Source of the DNA: Mesorhizobium onobrychidis
GTDB taxonomy: Bacteria > Pseudomonadota > Alphaproteobacteria > Rhizobiales > Rhizobiaceae
Assembly (NCBI RefSeq): GCF_024707545.1
Contig: NZ_CP062229.1
Coordinates: 2,771,501 to 2,835,500, forward strand
Reading direction: 5' to 3'
Length of the DNA: 64,000 nucleotides
Shown: positions 53,970 through 62,504 of the stretch, piece after piece
Layout of the letters: each line of letters opens with the position of its first letter
Numbering within the stretch: position 1 is the first letter of the stretch
Position numbers and translations under genes: made by a program
The notes under the pieces: generated by a model
What the model was told of the DNA's origin: nothing
The model's database searches: none
Seen by the model: the letters and a program-made list of their open reading frames with translations, nothing else

Positions 53970-54671
53970 ATGCAGGTCACGAACTTAAGCAATGCCCGAG
54001 AAGTCGGCCCCGTTAGCGGACGCATCCAGCGATCCAACAGCCTGGTGGAGGACGTCTATGAAGCGATTTTCGCGCAACTCATGTCGCTGAAGATCGCGCC
54101 TGGCTCACGGATCACCGTCGACAGTCTGGTCAAGGAACTGGATGTATCCCACACGCCAATCCGTGAAGCGCTTGGCCGCCTCGAAGGCGAAGGCCTTGTG
54201 CTGAAGACACATTTGATCGGCTACCGCGCCGCGCCGCAGATAACCAAGCGCCGATTTGACGAACTCTATGAGCTTCGCCTGCTGCTCGAGCCGCATGGGG
54301 CGGCCAAAGCAGCCGCATTGATGGATGAGACGAAACTTGCGGTGCTTCGGGAGTCCGCAGGGGGCATGGCGCGCCGCGAGGGCAAGGATGAACGCCTGCG
54401 TTACTCCAACTTTGCGCGGCAGGACGCCATTTTCCACGACAGGATCATGGAATTTGCAAACAATGATCTCGTGCGCGAGACTCTCGCGTTCCAGCATACG
54501 CACTTCCACATCTTCCGCCTGATGTTCCATTCGCGCGTCACCGAGGAAGCGCTCGACGAGCATGAGGCCATCCTGGCCGCCTTCGCTGCCTCCGATCCCG
54601 CTGCGGCGGAACAGGCGATGCGCCGTCATATCGAGCATTCTCGTGATCGTTTGCTGCTGGCGTTCGATTGA
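53970..54671 (+). CDS. GntR-family (FCD) transcriptional regulator
   Basis: 233 residues. Winged helix with PGSRITVDSLVKELDVSHTP, IREALGRLEGEGLV, then a helical FCD domain with metal-type residues (ELRLLLEPHGA, FHDRIMEFANND, HEAILAAFAASD). Such regulators bind organic acids. It is divergent from the alcohol dehydrogenase gene and likely controls the dehydrogenase-hydrolase set. ATG at 53970 follows AGAGGCAAAG. Confidence 0.9.
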   Translation: MQVTNLSNAREVGPVSGRIQRSNSLVEDVYEAIFAQLMSLKIAPGSRITVDSLVKELDVSHTPIREALGRLEGEGLVLKTHLIGYRAAPQITKRRFDELYELRLLLEPHGAAKAAALMDETKLAVLRESAGGMARREGKDERLRYSNFARQDAIFHDRIMEFANNDLVRETLAFQHTHFHIFRLMFHSRVTEEALDEHEAILAAFAASDPAAAEQAMRRHIEHSRDRLLLAFD

Positions 54672-54818
54672 GACTGTCCACGATGTCCGTCACCGTCCGC
54701 GTCGGAAGCGGCGCCGTCAAGTTGGACGCACCGTCGATCACGCAAGCAAACGCCCGGGACATCCCGGATCCCCTTTTCTGAGACCCGCGCCGCCGGGCGA
54801 GTGCAATGCCCGCCCGAC

Positions 54819-54849
54819 TTCCATTCACAAAACCCTTCCATTCACAAAC
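54819..54849. repeat. Direct repeat TTCCATTCACAAA before the DJ-1 gene
   Basis: Copies at 54819-54831 and 54836-54848, period 17, just upstream of the ribosome site of the gene at 54862. Confidence 0.75.
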
Positions 54850-54861
54850 GAGGAACCGACC

Positions 54862-55455
54862 ATGCCAGGCAAGAAAATACTGATGTTGACCGGTGAGTTT
54901 ACCGAAGAATATGAGATCTTCGTCTATCAGCAGGCGATGGAGGCCGTCGGCCACATCGTCCACGTTGTCTGCCCTGACAAGAACGCTGGAGACCTGATCA
55001 AGACGTCGCTTCACGATTTCGAAGGTGACCAAACCTACACCGAAAAACCCGGCCACTATGCTTTGCTGAACAAGACCTTTTCGGAGGCGGAAAAACAGCT
55101 CGACCAGTATCATGCCGTGTATTGCGCGGGCGGTCGTGGCCCCGAGTACATCCGCACGGATAAGCGCGTGCAGGCGATAGTCCGCCATTTCCACGAAAAC
55201 AAGAAGCCGATCTTTACGATCTGCCATGGCGTCCAGATCCTGATCGCGGTCGACGGCGTCGTGCGTGGCAAGAAAGTAGGTGCGCTGGCTGCCTGCGAGC
55301 CGGAAGTGACCCTCGCCGGTGGAACCTATATCGACCTGTCCCCGACTGAGGCCTATGTCGACGGAACGATGGTCTCGGCAAAGGGCTGGACCGCACTTGC
55401 CGCGTTCATCCGCGAATGCCTGAAGGTGCTGGGAACGGAAATCCGCCACAACTGA
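54862..55455 (+). CDS. DJ-1/PfpI-family protein
   Basis: 197 residues. ILMLTGEFTEEYEIFVYQQA at the start gives the conserved Glu, and FTICHGVQILIA is the nucleophile elbow with the reactive cysteine followed by His. Members serve as glyoxalases, proteases, chaperones or amidases. The gene follows the GntR gene after 190 bp. Detoxifying an aldehyde produced by the nearby dehydrogenases would fit but is inferred. Confidence 0.85.
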   Translation: MPGKKILMLTGEFTEEYEIFVYQQAMEAVGHIVHVVCPDKNAGDLIKTSLHDFEGDQTYTEKPGHYALLNKTFSEAEKQLDQYHAVYCAGGRGPEYIRTDKRVQAIVRHFHENKKPIFTICHGVQILIAVDGVVRGKKVGALAACEPEVTLAGGTYIDLSPTEAYVDGTMVSAKGWTALAAFIRECLKVLGTEIRHN

Positions 55456-55466
55456 GTCAATCGGCC

Positions 55467-55530
55467 CGATGCATCCCAGACGGCATGCATCGGTTCGCTC
55501 CAAAATCCGGTTCCGCTTTTGCAGTTCCTA
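55467..55530. repeat. Palindromic intergenic element, second rhizobial-type copy
   Basis: CGATGCAT (55467-55474) and ATGCATCG (55485-55492) form an inverted repeat, followed by CCAAAATCCGGTTCCGCTTT, similar in wording to the element at 28449-28580. It sits after the DJ-1 gene and before aioX. Confidence 0.5.
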
Positions 55531-55597
55531 GACTTCTAGATTTTCGGATATGATCGGGTCGACCGGACACCCTCTCACTCCGGTCGGGAGGCGATTC

Positions 55598-56500
55598 TTG
55601 AGGAACCTAGGCAACCCGCACAGGGCCACCGACGGCGTTCCGATCACACGGCGCGATCTGATTGCGGCCGCTGTTTCGGGTGCGGCGACCCTATTCGCTC
55701 CCGTTGTCCTCCGTGCCGAAGAAGAGAGTTTCAAATTCGGCCTGACGCCGGTCTTCCTCTCCAACGATCTCGAATTGCTTGGCCATCTGCGCAGCTATCT
55801 GGGCGCCAAGATCGGTGGCCAGATCGAGCTCGTCACGCGCCGCACGTACCAGGAAATCACGGCGCTGCTAGCTTCCGGGCAGATTCAGTCGGCATGGATC
55901 TGCGGCTACCCCTACGTGCAGTTCAAGGCCGATCTCGACCTTATCGCCGCTCCCGTCTGGCACGGCAAGCCGCTCTACCAGTCGTACCTGATCGCTTCGA
56001 CCGGTCGTAAAGTGGATGACTGGAGCGGATTGAAAGGCGACGTCCATGCGTTCTCGGATCCTGATTCGAATTCGGGTTTTCTGGTGACGCGGGCACTTCT
56101 CGCGGAGAACCGCCAGCTTCCCGGCAGTTTCTTCGCGCGAAGCTTTTTCACCTACGGACACCGAAACGTCATCAGGGCCGTCGCCTCGGGCCTCGCTCGG
56201 TCGGGCAGCGTAGACGGCTACGTCTACGAGGTCATGCGCGAGACCGAGCCGGATTTGGTGAAGCAGACCAGGATCGTCCGCAAGTCGGAATGGCTGGGTT
56301 TTCCGCCAATAGCGTCGCCGAAGTCCGCCTCCAATGATCGACGCGTCAAGGCGCTGCAGCAGGCCTTGATTTCCATGAAGGATGATGCCGAGGGTCGGAA
56401 AGTCCTTGCCCTGCTTCGTCTGGACGGGTTCGCGGCAACCGATCCGTCGCTCTTCGACGCGATTGCCGCCAAGGTGGAAACCGTGAGGCAGTTTGGATGA
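55598..56500 (+). CDS. aioX: Periplasmic arsenite-sensing protein AioX
   Basis: 300 residues of the PhnD-like binding-protein fold with a Tat signal (TRRDLIAAAVSGAA). The only cysteine is C102 in SAWICGYPY, the place of the single arsenite-binding cysteine known in AioX proteins. TTG at 55598 lies 6 nt after GGGAGG, so it is preferred over an ATG at 55550. It should pass the arsenite signal to the AioS sensor, whose gene overlaps its end by 4 nt. Confidence 0.92.
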   Translation: MRNLGNPHRATDGVPITRRDLIAAAVSGAATLFAPVVLRAEEESFKFGLTPVFLSNDLELLGHLRSYLGAKIGGQIELVTRRTYQEITALLASGQIQSAWICGYPYVQFKADLDLIAAPVWHGKPLYQSYLIASTGRKVDDWSGLKGDVHAFSDPDSNSGFLVTRALLAENRQLPGSFFARSFFTYGHRNVIRAVASGLARSGSVDGYVYEVMRETEPDLVKQTRIVRKSEWLGFPPIASPKSASNDRRVKALQQALISMKDDAEGRKVLALLRLDGFAATDPSLFDAIAAKVETVRQFG

Positions 56501-57954
56501 AACTGCTCCGGCGTTTCCGATCGATTCCCGTCTCCTACCGCGTGCCGGTCTTTGTGGCTTTGCTTATGGTGGTCATCAGTGCAGCCATTTCCGAGCGAGT
56601 GCTCAACCGGCTGTCGCGGACACAGGAAAGCTTCCTTAACGGCCTTGCCGAAACATATCTCGATGGTCTTTCGTCGGCGGTCGTGCCGGCCGTGTTGCGG
56701 GCGGACGTCTGGGAGGTGTTCGACGCGCTCGACAGATCCTCGGCCTCCTATAAATCCCTCGCTCCGATCGAAACCGTGGTGACCGGATCAGACGGCAGGG
56801 TACTCGCCGCGAGCGATCCGAACCGGATCGCGACTTATTCCGAATTGTCGGCGGATTACCTCAATCGCTATGGTCCGGGCGTCGTCACGATCGACAAGTC
56901 CAAGTTGACCGGGTTCGCCCACCGCGATCTCGTCTATCAGGGTCAGCCAATCGGGACGATCCACGCCACATTCGATGTTTCGCACCTCTTTGCCGAGCGG
57001 CGTGAGATTCTGGTCACCCTGCTCATTACCAACGGCGTCCTTGCGGCCTTGTTCGCGCTGGGCGGCTTCGCGCTGGTGAGGCAGATGATCGGCCCGATGC
57101 GGGTGTTGGAGGATCACATGCGCTCTGCAGCGCATGGCGCGGCCGAGCCGATCTCACCTCGGGAAATCCCGGCCGGGGATTCCGAGGTCGCAGGCCTGTT
57201 CCGCGGCTACAATGCCCTCGTTCATGCCGAGCGTGAGCGCGCGAATTTCGCCATGCAGCTCGCCGAGGAAGAGAAGCTGTCGAGCCTCGGGCGTCTCGCT
57301 TCCGGCATGGCGCATGAGATCAACAATCCGCTTGGCGGCCTGTTCAACGCACTGGATACGTTGAAGACCCATGGCGAAACCCCCGGGGTTCGCGACACAT
57401 CGATCAGCCTGATCGAGCGCGGCCTTGCAGGCATTCGGGACGTGGTCGAGGCCGCGCTTGCCACCTACCGGCCAGAACGATCACAGCGCCTTATGACTGC
57501 TGCCGATCTGGATGATGTCCGTCTGTTGCTCAAGCCGGAATTGCGCCGCAAGCGGCAGCGGCTGGATTGGAGCGTCGCATGGAACGGTGCGCCGGAGTTG
57601 CCCATCCGAGGCGGTCCGGTCCGTCAGGCGGTCCTCAATCTCCTCCTCAATGCGAGCGCGGTCACTCCAGAAGACGGGACGGTTTCGCTGAAGGCGGTGA
57701 GCGCGGAGGACCGGTTGCACATCGAAATTGGTGACCAGGGCTCCGGAATGCCGGCCGACATAGCGGGGATTCTCATCGATCAGGATCCCGGTCCCGCCGT
57801 ACGCGCAGGGCGTGGTCTCGGTCTCTGGATGGTCCGCCGCGTGGTTGACGATCTCGGCGGACGTGCCAGTATCGCAGCCAAAAGAGGGGGAGGGACGGCG
57901 GTCACGCTGACAATTCCCTTCGACAGCGAGGACGTCAAAGCCCATGCTGCCTGA
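56497..57954 (+). CDS. aioS: Arsenite-responsive sensor histidine kinase AioS
   Basis: 485 residues: membrane helix at about 17-33, a periplasmic sensor region to 170, a second helix VTLLITNGVLAALFALGGFA, HAMP-like linker, phospho-acceptor H273 in GMAHEINNPLGG, N-box NLLLNAS, G1 box DQGSGMP and G2 GRGLGLWM. It overlaps aioX by 4 nt and aioR by 11 nt. Confidence 0.93.
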   Translation: MKLLRRFRSIPVSYRVPVFVALLMVVISAAISERVLNRLSRTQESFLNGLAETYLDGLSSAVVPAVLRADVWEVFDALDRSSASYKSLAPIETVVTGSDGRVLAASDPNRIATYSELSADYLNRYGPGVVTIDKSKLTGFAHRDLVYQGQPIGTIHATFDVSHLFAERREILVTLLITNGVLAALFALGGFALVRQMIGPMRVLEDHMRSAAHGAAEPISPREIPAGDSEVAGLFRGYNALVHAERERANFAMQLAEEEKLSSLGRLASGMAHEINNPLGGLFNALDTLKTHGETPGVRDTSISLIERGLAGIRDVVEAALATYRPERSQRLMTAADLDDVRLLLKPELRRKRQRLDWSVAWNGAPELPIRGGPVRQAVLNLLLNASAVTPEDGTVSLKAVSAEDRLHIEIGDQGSGMPADIAGILIDQDPGPAVRAGRGLGLWMVRRVVDDLGGRASIAAKRGGGTAVTLTIPFDSEDVKAHAA

Positions 57955-59287
57955 CCGCGCCCGGATAGGCCTCGTCGAGGACGATCTCGTCATGGGCGGC
58001 TCGATCGTCCAGCGTCTCGAGCTCGAGGGCTGGCGAGTGACGTGGTGGCAATCAGGGCGAGATGCCATCTCCGGAATTGAAGGCCTCTGCGATTCCCTCG
58101 ACCTGGTGATTTGTGACATCCGTCTCCCGGATATTTCCGGCGAAGTGGTTTTCGGCGAGCTTGCCAATCTGCCGAATTCCCCACCCTTTATCTTCGTGAC
58201 CGGCCATGGTGAGATTGACCAAGCTGTCCGGTTGATGCGATCCGGCGCGGTCGATTTCATGACCAAGCCGTTCGTGATGGATGAATTCCTGCGGCGCATA
58301 GATGCCGCGCGGCGGACAACGCATAGTCAGCTTCGTCTCAAGGGCTATTTCCTCGGCGAGTCCCCGGCCATCCAGAATGCCGAAGACTTGCTGCGTCGTT
58401 ACGCGGGCCACGATCTGCCTGTCCTGATCACCGGCGAGACCGGATGCGGGAAAGAAGTAGCGGCCCGCCTGCTCCATGAGGTTTCACCTCGGCGCCTAGA
58501 GCCGTTCATCGCCGTGAACTGTGCGGCTATCCCGGCCGAATTACTGGAAAGCGAGATTTTCGGTCACGAAAAAGGGGCGTTTACCGGTGCGCAACAGCGG
58601 CACCTCGGATATGCCGAGCGGGCCGGAAAGGGCACGTTGTTCCTGGATGAGATCGGCGACATGCCAATGCCGCTTCAGGCAAAACTGCTCAGGCTCATAG
58701 AGGATGGCAGTTTCAATCGCGTGGGGGGCGAGACGCCCTGCACTTTTCGAGCCCGGGTCGTTTCCGCCACTCATCGTGGTCTTGGCCAACGCGACGGGCC
58801 GTCGAGCTTCCGCGAAGATCTCTATTTTCGACTTGCGGTCCTGCCGGTGACGATTCCACCGCTGCGCGAGCGGCTTGAGGACATCACCTGGCTTCTCGAC
58901 AGGTTCCTTGAGAATGCAGTGACCCGATCCGATACCCGGATCCGGGGCTTCAGCGCGCTTGCCGAGGAGGCTGCACTTGCCTATCCCTGGCCCGGAAATG
59001 TGCGGGAGCTTAGAAACCGCGTTGAGCGGGCGGTGGCGTTGTCGACCAGTGAGTGGATCATGCCCGGTGACCTGTTCCCGGAACGGACAACAAAGCCCGC
59101 AAGCGCGGCATTCGCCCCGCTAGCCGACGTTCGCGATGCCGCCGAGCGGCGGCAGATAGAGCGCGCGCTGGACGAAACGGGTGGTCAAATTGCAAAGGCA
59201 GCTGGGTTGCTGGCGATCTCCCGAACGACCCTTTGGGAGAAGATGACGCGGCTCGGCGTTGCCGATCGGGCACGTTCGACTTCCTGA
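57944..59287 (+). CDS. aioR: Sigma-54-dependent response regulator AioR
   Basis: 447 residues. Receiver domain with phospho-acceptor D58 in [11 protein letters not shown] and the lysine in FMTKPF; AAA+ domain with Walker A GETGCGKE near 165, the sigma-54 loop GAFTGA near 211-216 and Walker [12 protein letters not shown]-terminal Fis-type helix-turn-helix ([21 protein letters not shown] region). It should activate the sigma-54 promoter found before aioB. Confidence 0.94.
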   Translation: MLPDRARIGLVEDDLVMGGSIVQRLELEGWRVTWWQSGRDAISGIEGLCDSLDLVICDIRLPDISGEVVFGELANLPNSPPFIFVTGHGEIDQAVRLMRSGAVDFMTKPFVMDEFLRRIDAARRTTHSQLRLKGYFLGESPAIQNAEDLLRRYAGHDLPVLITGETGCGKEVAARLLHEVSPRRLEPFIAVNCAAIPAELLESEIFGHEKGAFTGAQQRHLGYAERAGKGTLFLDEIGDMPMPLQAKLLRLIEDGSFNRVGGETPCTFRARVVSATHRGLGQRDGPSSFREDLYFRLAVLPVTIPPLRERLEDITWLLDRFLENAVTRSDTRIRGFSALAEEAALAYPWPGNVRELRNRVERAVALSTSEWIMPGDLFPERTTKPASAAFAPLADVRDAAERRQIERALDETGGQIAKAAGLLAISRTTLWEKMTRLGVADRARSTS

Positions 59288-59384
59288 ACCTTCGGCAGTC
59301 AGCATGTCCGGATTTCCGAACGTGCAGGCTTCTTGGCGCTGGCCCTACAGCAGTTTCTTGAATGAAATCTGCGGCTCCTCGGGT

Positions 59385-59400
59385 TGGCATAGGCGTTGCA
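59385..59400 (+). promoter_or_regulatory. Sigma-54 promoter of aioBA
   Basis: TGGCAT-AGGCG-TTGC has the GG (59386-59387) and GC (59398-59399) doublets 10 bp apart, as in the -24/-12 consensus TGGCAC-N5-TTGC. It lies 38 bp before the aioB ATG. A 7-bp inverted repeat GTTGCAA / TTGCAAC (59395-59401, 59408-59414) overlaps the -12 element. Confidence 0.85.
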
Positions 59401-59437
59401 AAGCCGCTTGCAACGATTTCGCCAATGGGAGGAATGC

Positions 59438-59965
59438 ATGGATCGCTGCAACAAGCTGGTCGATGTCGGCCGTCGTCAATTTTTAAGGGGAGGGGCGTTC
59501 GCCGCCGCCGGCATGGCCACCGCAGTGGCGCTGCCGGCGCAAGCTCAGACCAAGGCTGCACCCGGTCTGGCACTGGTCGAATACCCGTCGAACAAGTTGG
59601 CCAATATAGCCGACTTGAAACCAAACGAGCCTTTCGATGTCGGCTACCCCGATGAGAACGCGCCCGGTGTGCTGCTGAAGCTTGGAATGAAAGTGGAAGG
59701 TGGCGCCGGTCCTGACGGCGACATCGTCGGGTTCTCGACCACGTGTCCCCACAAGGGCTTCCCGCTCAACTACAACGCCGACGACCACTCCTTCAATTGC
59801 CCCGGCCACTATTCGCGCTTCGACGCCGATGCCGGCGGGCAACAGATCTGGGGGCAGTCGACCGCCAACCTGCCGCAATACACGCTCCGCATCGACGACA
59901 AGGGCGACATCTATGCCGAGGGTGTGGATGAGCTGCTCTACGGTCGTCTGAGCAACGTACTTTAA
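59438..59965 (+). CDS. aioB: Arsenite oxidase small (Rieske) subunit
   Basis: 175 residues with a Tat signal (GRRQFLRGGAFAAAG). The 2Fe-2S ligands are Cys and His in CPHKGFP and Cys and His in NCPGHYSRF. The two extra cysteines that form a disulfide in many Rieske proteins are replaced by Phe and Gly. Takes electrons from the molybdenum subunit to a cytochrome. ATG at 59438 follows GGGAGGA. Confidence 0.96.
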   Translation: MDRCNKLVDVGRRQFLRGGAFAAAGMATAVALPAQAQTKAAPGLALVEYPSNKLANIADLKPNEPFDVGYPDENAPGVLLKLGMKVEGGAGPDGDIVGFSTTCPHKGFPLNYNADDHSFNCPGHYSRFDADAGGQQIWGQSTANLPQYTLRIDDKGDIYAEGVDELLYGRLSNVL

Positions 59966-59979
59966 GGAAGGATCGGATC

Positions 59980-62442
59980 ATGGCTTACAAACGTCACATC
60001 GACCGGCTGCCGATCATTCCGGCGGATGCGAAGAAACACAACGTCACCTGCCATTACTGCATCGTCGGTTGCGGCTACCACGCCTACACCTGGCCGACCA
60101 ACAAGCAGGGCGGTACCGATGCCGCCTCGAATGTATTCGGCGTCGATCTGTCTGAGCAGCAGGCGGCCGAGACCGACGCCTGGTACGCGCCTTCGATGTA
60201 CAACATCGTCAAGCAGGACGGTAAGGACGTCCACATCGTCATCAAGCCGGACCACGACTGCGAAGTGAATTCCGGCCTCGGTTCGGTGCGCGGCGCTCGC
60301 ATGGGCGAACTGCGTTACTCGACCGCCCGCGGGTCGCAGCAGCAACGTCTCACCGACCCGATGGTCTGGCGCTACGGCCAGATGCAGCCGACCTCGTGGG
60401 AGGATGCCCTCGATCTCGTTGCTCGTGTCACGGCCGCCGTCGTCAAGGATCAGGGTGAGGATGGGCTGTTCGTCTCCGTCTTCGATCATGGCGGCTCGGC
60501 CGGCGGTTACGAAAACACCTGGGGCACCGGAAAACTCTACTTCGGCTCCATGAAGGTGAAGAACATCCGCATCCATAACAGGCCGGCCTACAATTCCGAG
60601 GTTCATGCGACCCGCGACATGGGCGTCGGTGAGCTGAATAACTGCTACGAGGATGCCGAACTGGCCGATACGCTCGTCTCGGTCGGCAACAACCCGCTCG
60701 AGACGCAGACCAACTATTTCCTGAATCATTGGGTCCCGAACCTGCGTGGCACTTCGATGCAGAAAAAACAGGAGCAGCTTCCGGACGAACCGCATGCCAA
60801 GGGACGGATCATCTTCGTCGATCCGCGCCGCACCGTATCGGTCAATGCGGCCGAAGCCGAAGCCGGCAAGGAAAACGTCATGCACCTTGCCATCAATTCC
60901 GGCACGGACATGGTGTTGTTCAATGCCTGGCTAACCGAGATTGCGGACAAGGGCTGGATCGACAAGACCTTCATCGACGCGTCGACCACCGATTTCGAAA
61001 AGGCGCTCGCCGCCAACAAGACCACGCTTGAGGATGCCGCGAAAATTACCGGGCTGAGTGTCGACCAAATCCGTCAGTCGGCGTCATGGATCGCCGAACC
61101 CAAGGAAGGTAAGCGTCGACGCACCATGTTCGCCTACGAAAAAGGCCTGATCTGGGGCAACGACAACTATCGCACCAATGCCGCGCTCGTGAATATCGCG
61201 CTCGCCACCGGCAATGTCGGTCGCGAGGGTGGCGGCTGCGTGCGCATGGGCGGTCACCAGGAAGGCTATGTCCGTCCCTCCGACGCGCATGTCGGCCGGC
61301 CCGCCGCCTATGTCGACAAGCTCCTGATCGAGGGCAAGGGCGGCGTTCATCACATCTGGGCCTGCGATCACTACAAGACCACGCTGAATGCCCACCAGTT
61401 CAACATGGTCTACAAGAAGCGCACGGACATCGTGAAGGATGCGATGAATGCAGTACCCTATGGCGATCGCGACGCCATGGTGAAGGCGATCACCGACGCG
61501 ATCAAGGCTGGCGGCCTGTTCTCGGTCGACGTCGACATCATCCCTTCGAAGATAGGGGCAGCGAGCCATGTCTGGCTGCCGGCTGCGGAATCAGGCGAGA
61601 TGAACCTGACGTCGATGAACGGCGAACGTCGCATGCGTCTCGTCGAGCGCTACATGGACCCGCCCGGCAATGCCAAGCCGGACTGCCTCATCGCGGCCGG
61701 GCTTGCCCAGCACATGGAGAAGGTCCTGCGCGAAATGGGCGACAATGCCTATGCCGACCAGTTCAAGGGTTACGACTGGAAGACCGAGGAAGACGCCTTC
61801 ATGGACGGCTACAACAAAAATGCCGGAGGAGGCGAGTTCGTCACCTATGAACGTCTGAAGGCCATGGGCAATAACGGCTTCCAGGAGCCCGCCACCGCTT
61901 TCGAAAACGGGAAGATCGTCGGCACCAAGCGTCTCTATACCGACGGCAAGTTCGGGACAAAGGACGGCAAGGCGACCTTCATGGAAGCGCAATGGCGCGG
62001 CCTGCAGGCGCCGGGCAAGGAGGAGCAGAAGAAGAACAACAAGTATCTCATCAACAACGGGCGCGCGAACCAGGTCTGGCAGAATGCCTTCCTGGACCAG
62101 GAGAGCGAATTCGTGATGGACCGCTGGCCCTATCCGTTCATCGAGATGAGTCCGGACGACATGACCGAACTCGGCGTGAAGAATGGCGACCTCGTCGAGG
62201 TTTACAACGAGAGCGGCTCAACCCAGGCGATGGTCTATCCGACACCGACCGCCAGAAAGGGCGAGACTTTCATGCTGTTCGGATTCCCGACCGGCGTGCA
62301 GGGCAACGTCATCAACGCTGGCACGAATGAGCTGATCCTGCCGAACTACAAGCAGACCTGGGCGAACATCCGGAAAATCTCGGATGCGCCGGAAGGCGTG
62401 AAGCACCTTTCGTTCAAGTCGCAGGAGTATCAGGCCGTTTGA
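59980..62442 (+). CDS. aioA: Arsenite oxidase large (molybdopterin) subunit
   Basis: Oxidises arsenite to arsenate in the periplasm. 820 residues, DMSO-reductase family. The 3Fe-4S site CHYCIVGCGYH is near residues 26-36; the fourth cluster position is a serine, as expected for this enzyme. Molybdopterin-binding segments such as VSVFDHGGSAGGYENTWGTG and ATGNVGREGGGCVRMGGHQE are complete. It has no signal of its own and is exported with AioB. It starts 14 nt after aioB. Confidence 0.97.
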   Translation: MAYKRHIDRLPIIPADAKKHNVTCHYCIVGCGYHAYTWPTNKQGGTDAASNVFGVDLSEQQAAETDAWYAPSMYNIVKQDGKDVHIVIKPDHDCEVNSGLGSVRGARMGELRYSTARGSQQQRLTDPMVWRYGQMQPTSWEDALDLVARVTAAVVKDQGEDGLFVSVFDHGGSAGGYENTWGTGKLYFGSMKVKNIRIHNRPAYNSEVHATRDMGVGELNNCYEDAELADTLVSVGNNPLETQTNYFLNHWVPNLRGTSMQKKQEQLPDEPHAKGRIIFVDPRRTVSVNAAEAEAGKENVMHLAINSGTDMVLFNAWLTEIADKGWIDKTFIDASTTDFEKALAANKTTLEDAAKITGLSVDQIRQSASWIAEPKEGKRRRTMFAYEKGLIWGNDNYRTNAALVNIALATGNVGREGGGCVRMGGHQEGYVRPSDAHVGRPAAYVDKLLIEGKGGVHHIWACDHYKTTLNAHQFNMVYKKRTDIVKDAMNAVPYGDRDAMVKAITDAIKAGGLFSVDVDIIPSKIGAASHVWLPAAESGEMNLTSMNGERRMRLVERYMDPPGNAKPDCLIAAGLAQHMEKVLREMGDNAYADQFKGYDWKTEEDAFMDGYNKNAGGGEFVTYERLKAMGNNGFQEPATAFENGKIVGTKRLYTDGKFGTKDGKATFMEAQWRGLQAPGKEEQKKNNKYLINNGRANQVWQNAFLDQESEFVMDRWPYPFIEMSPDDMTELGVKNGDLVEVYNESGSTQAMVYPTPTARKGETFMLFGFPTGVQGNVINAGTNELILPNYKQTWANIRKISDAPEGVKHLSFKSQEYQAV

Positions 62443-62453
62443 GGCCCTCCCAA

Positions 62454-62484
62454 GCCCGCCGCGGCGCCAGTCGCGGCAGCGGGC
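62454..62484. terminator. GC-rich hairpin between aioA and the kinase gene
   Basis: GCCCGC (62454-62459) and GCGGGC (62479-62484) with further pairing inside; lies between convergent genes. No U-tract. Confidence 0.5.
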
Positions 62485-62504
62485 GATCGGGCCGATCGCA
62501 GACG

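Noticed and set aside
55550..55597. ATG at 55550 as the aioX start
   Set aside because: It has no ribosome site, whereas the TTG at 55598 follows GGGAGG and leaves a normal Tat signal.
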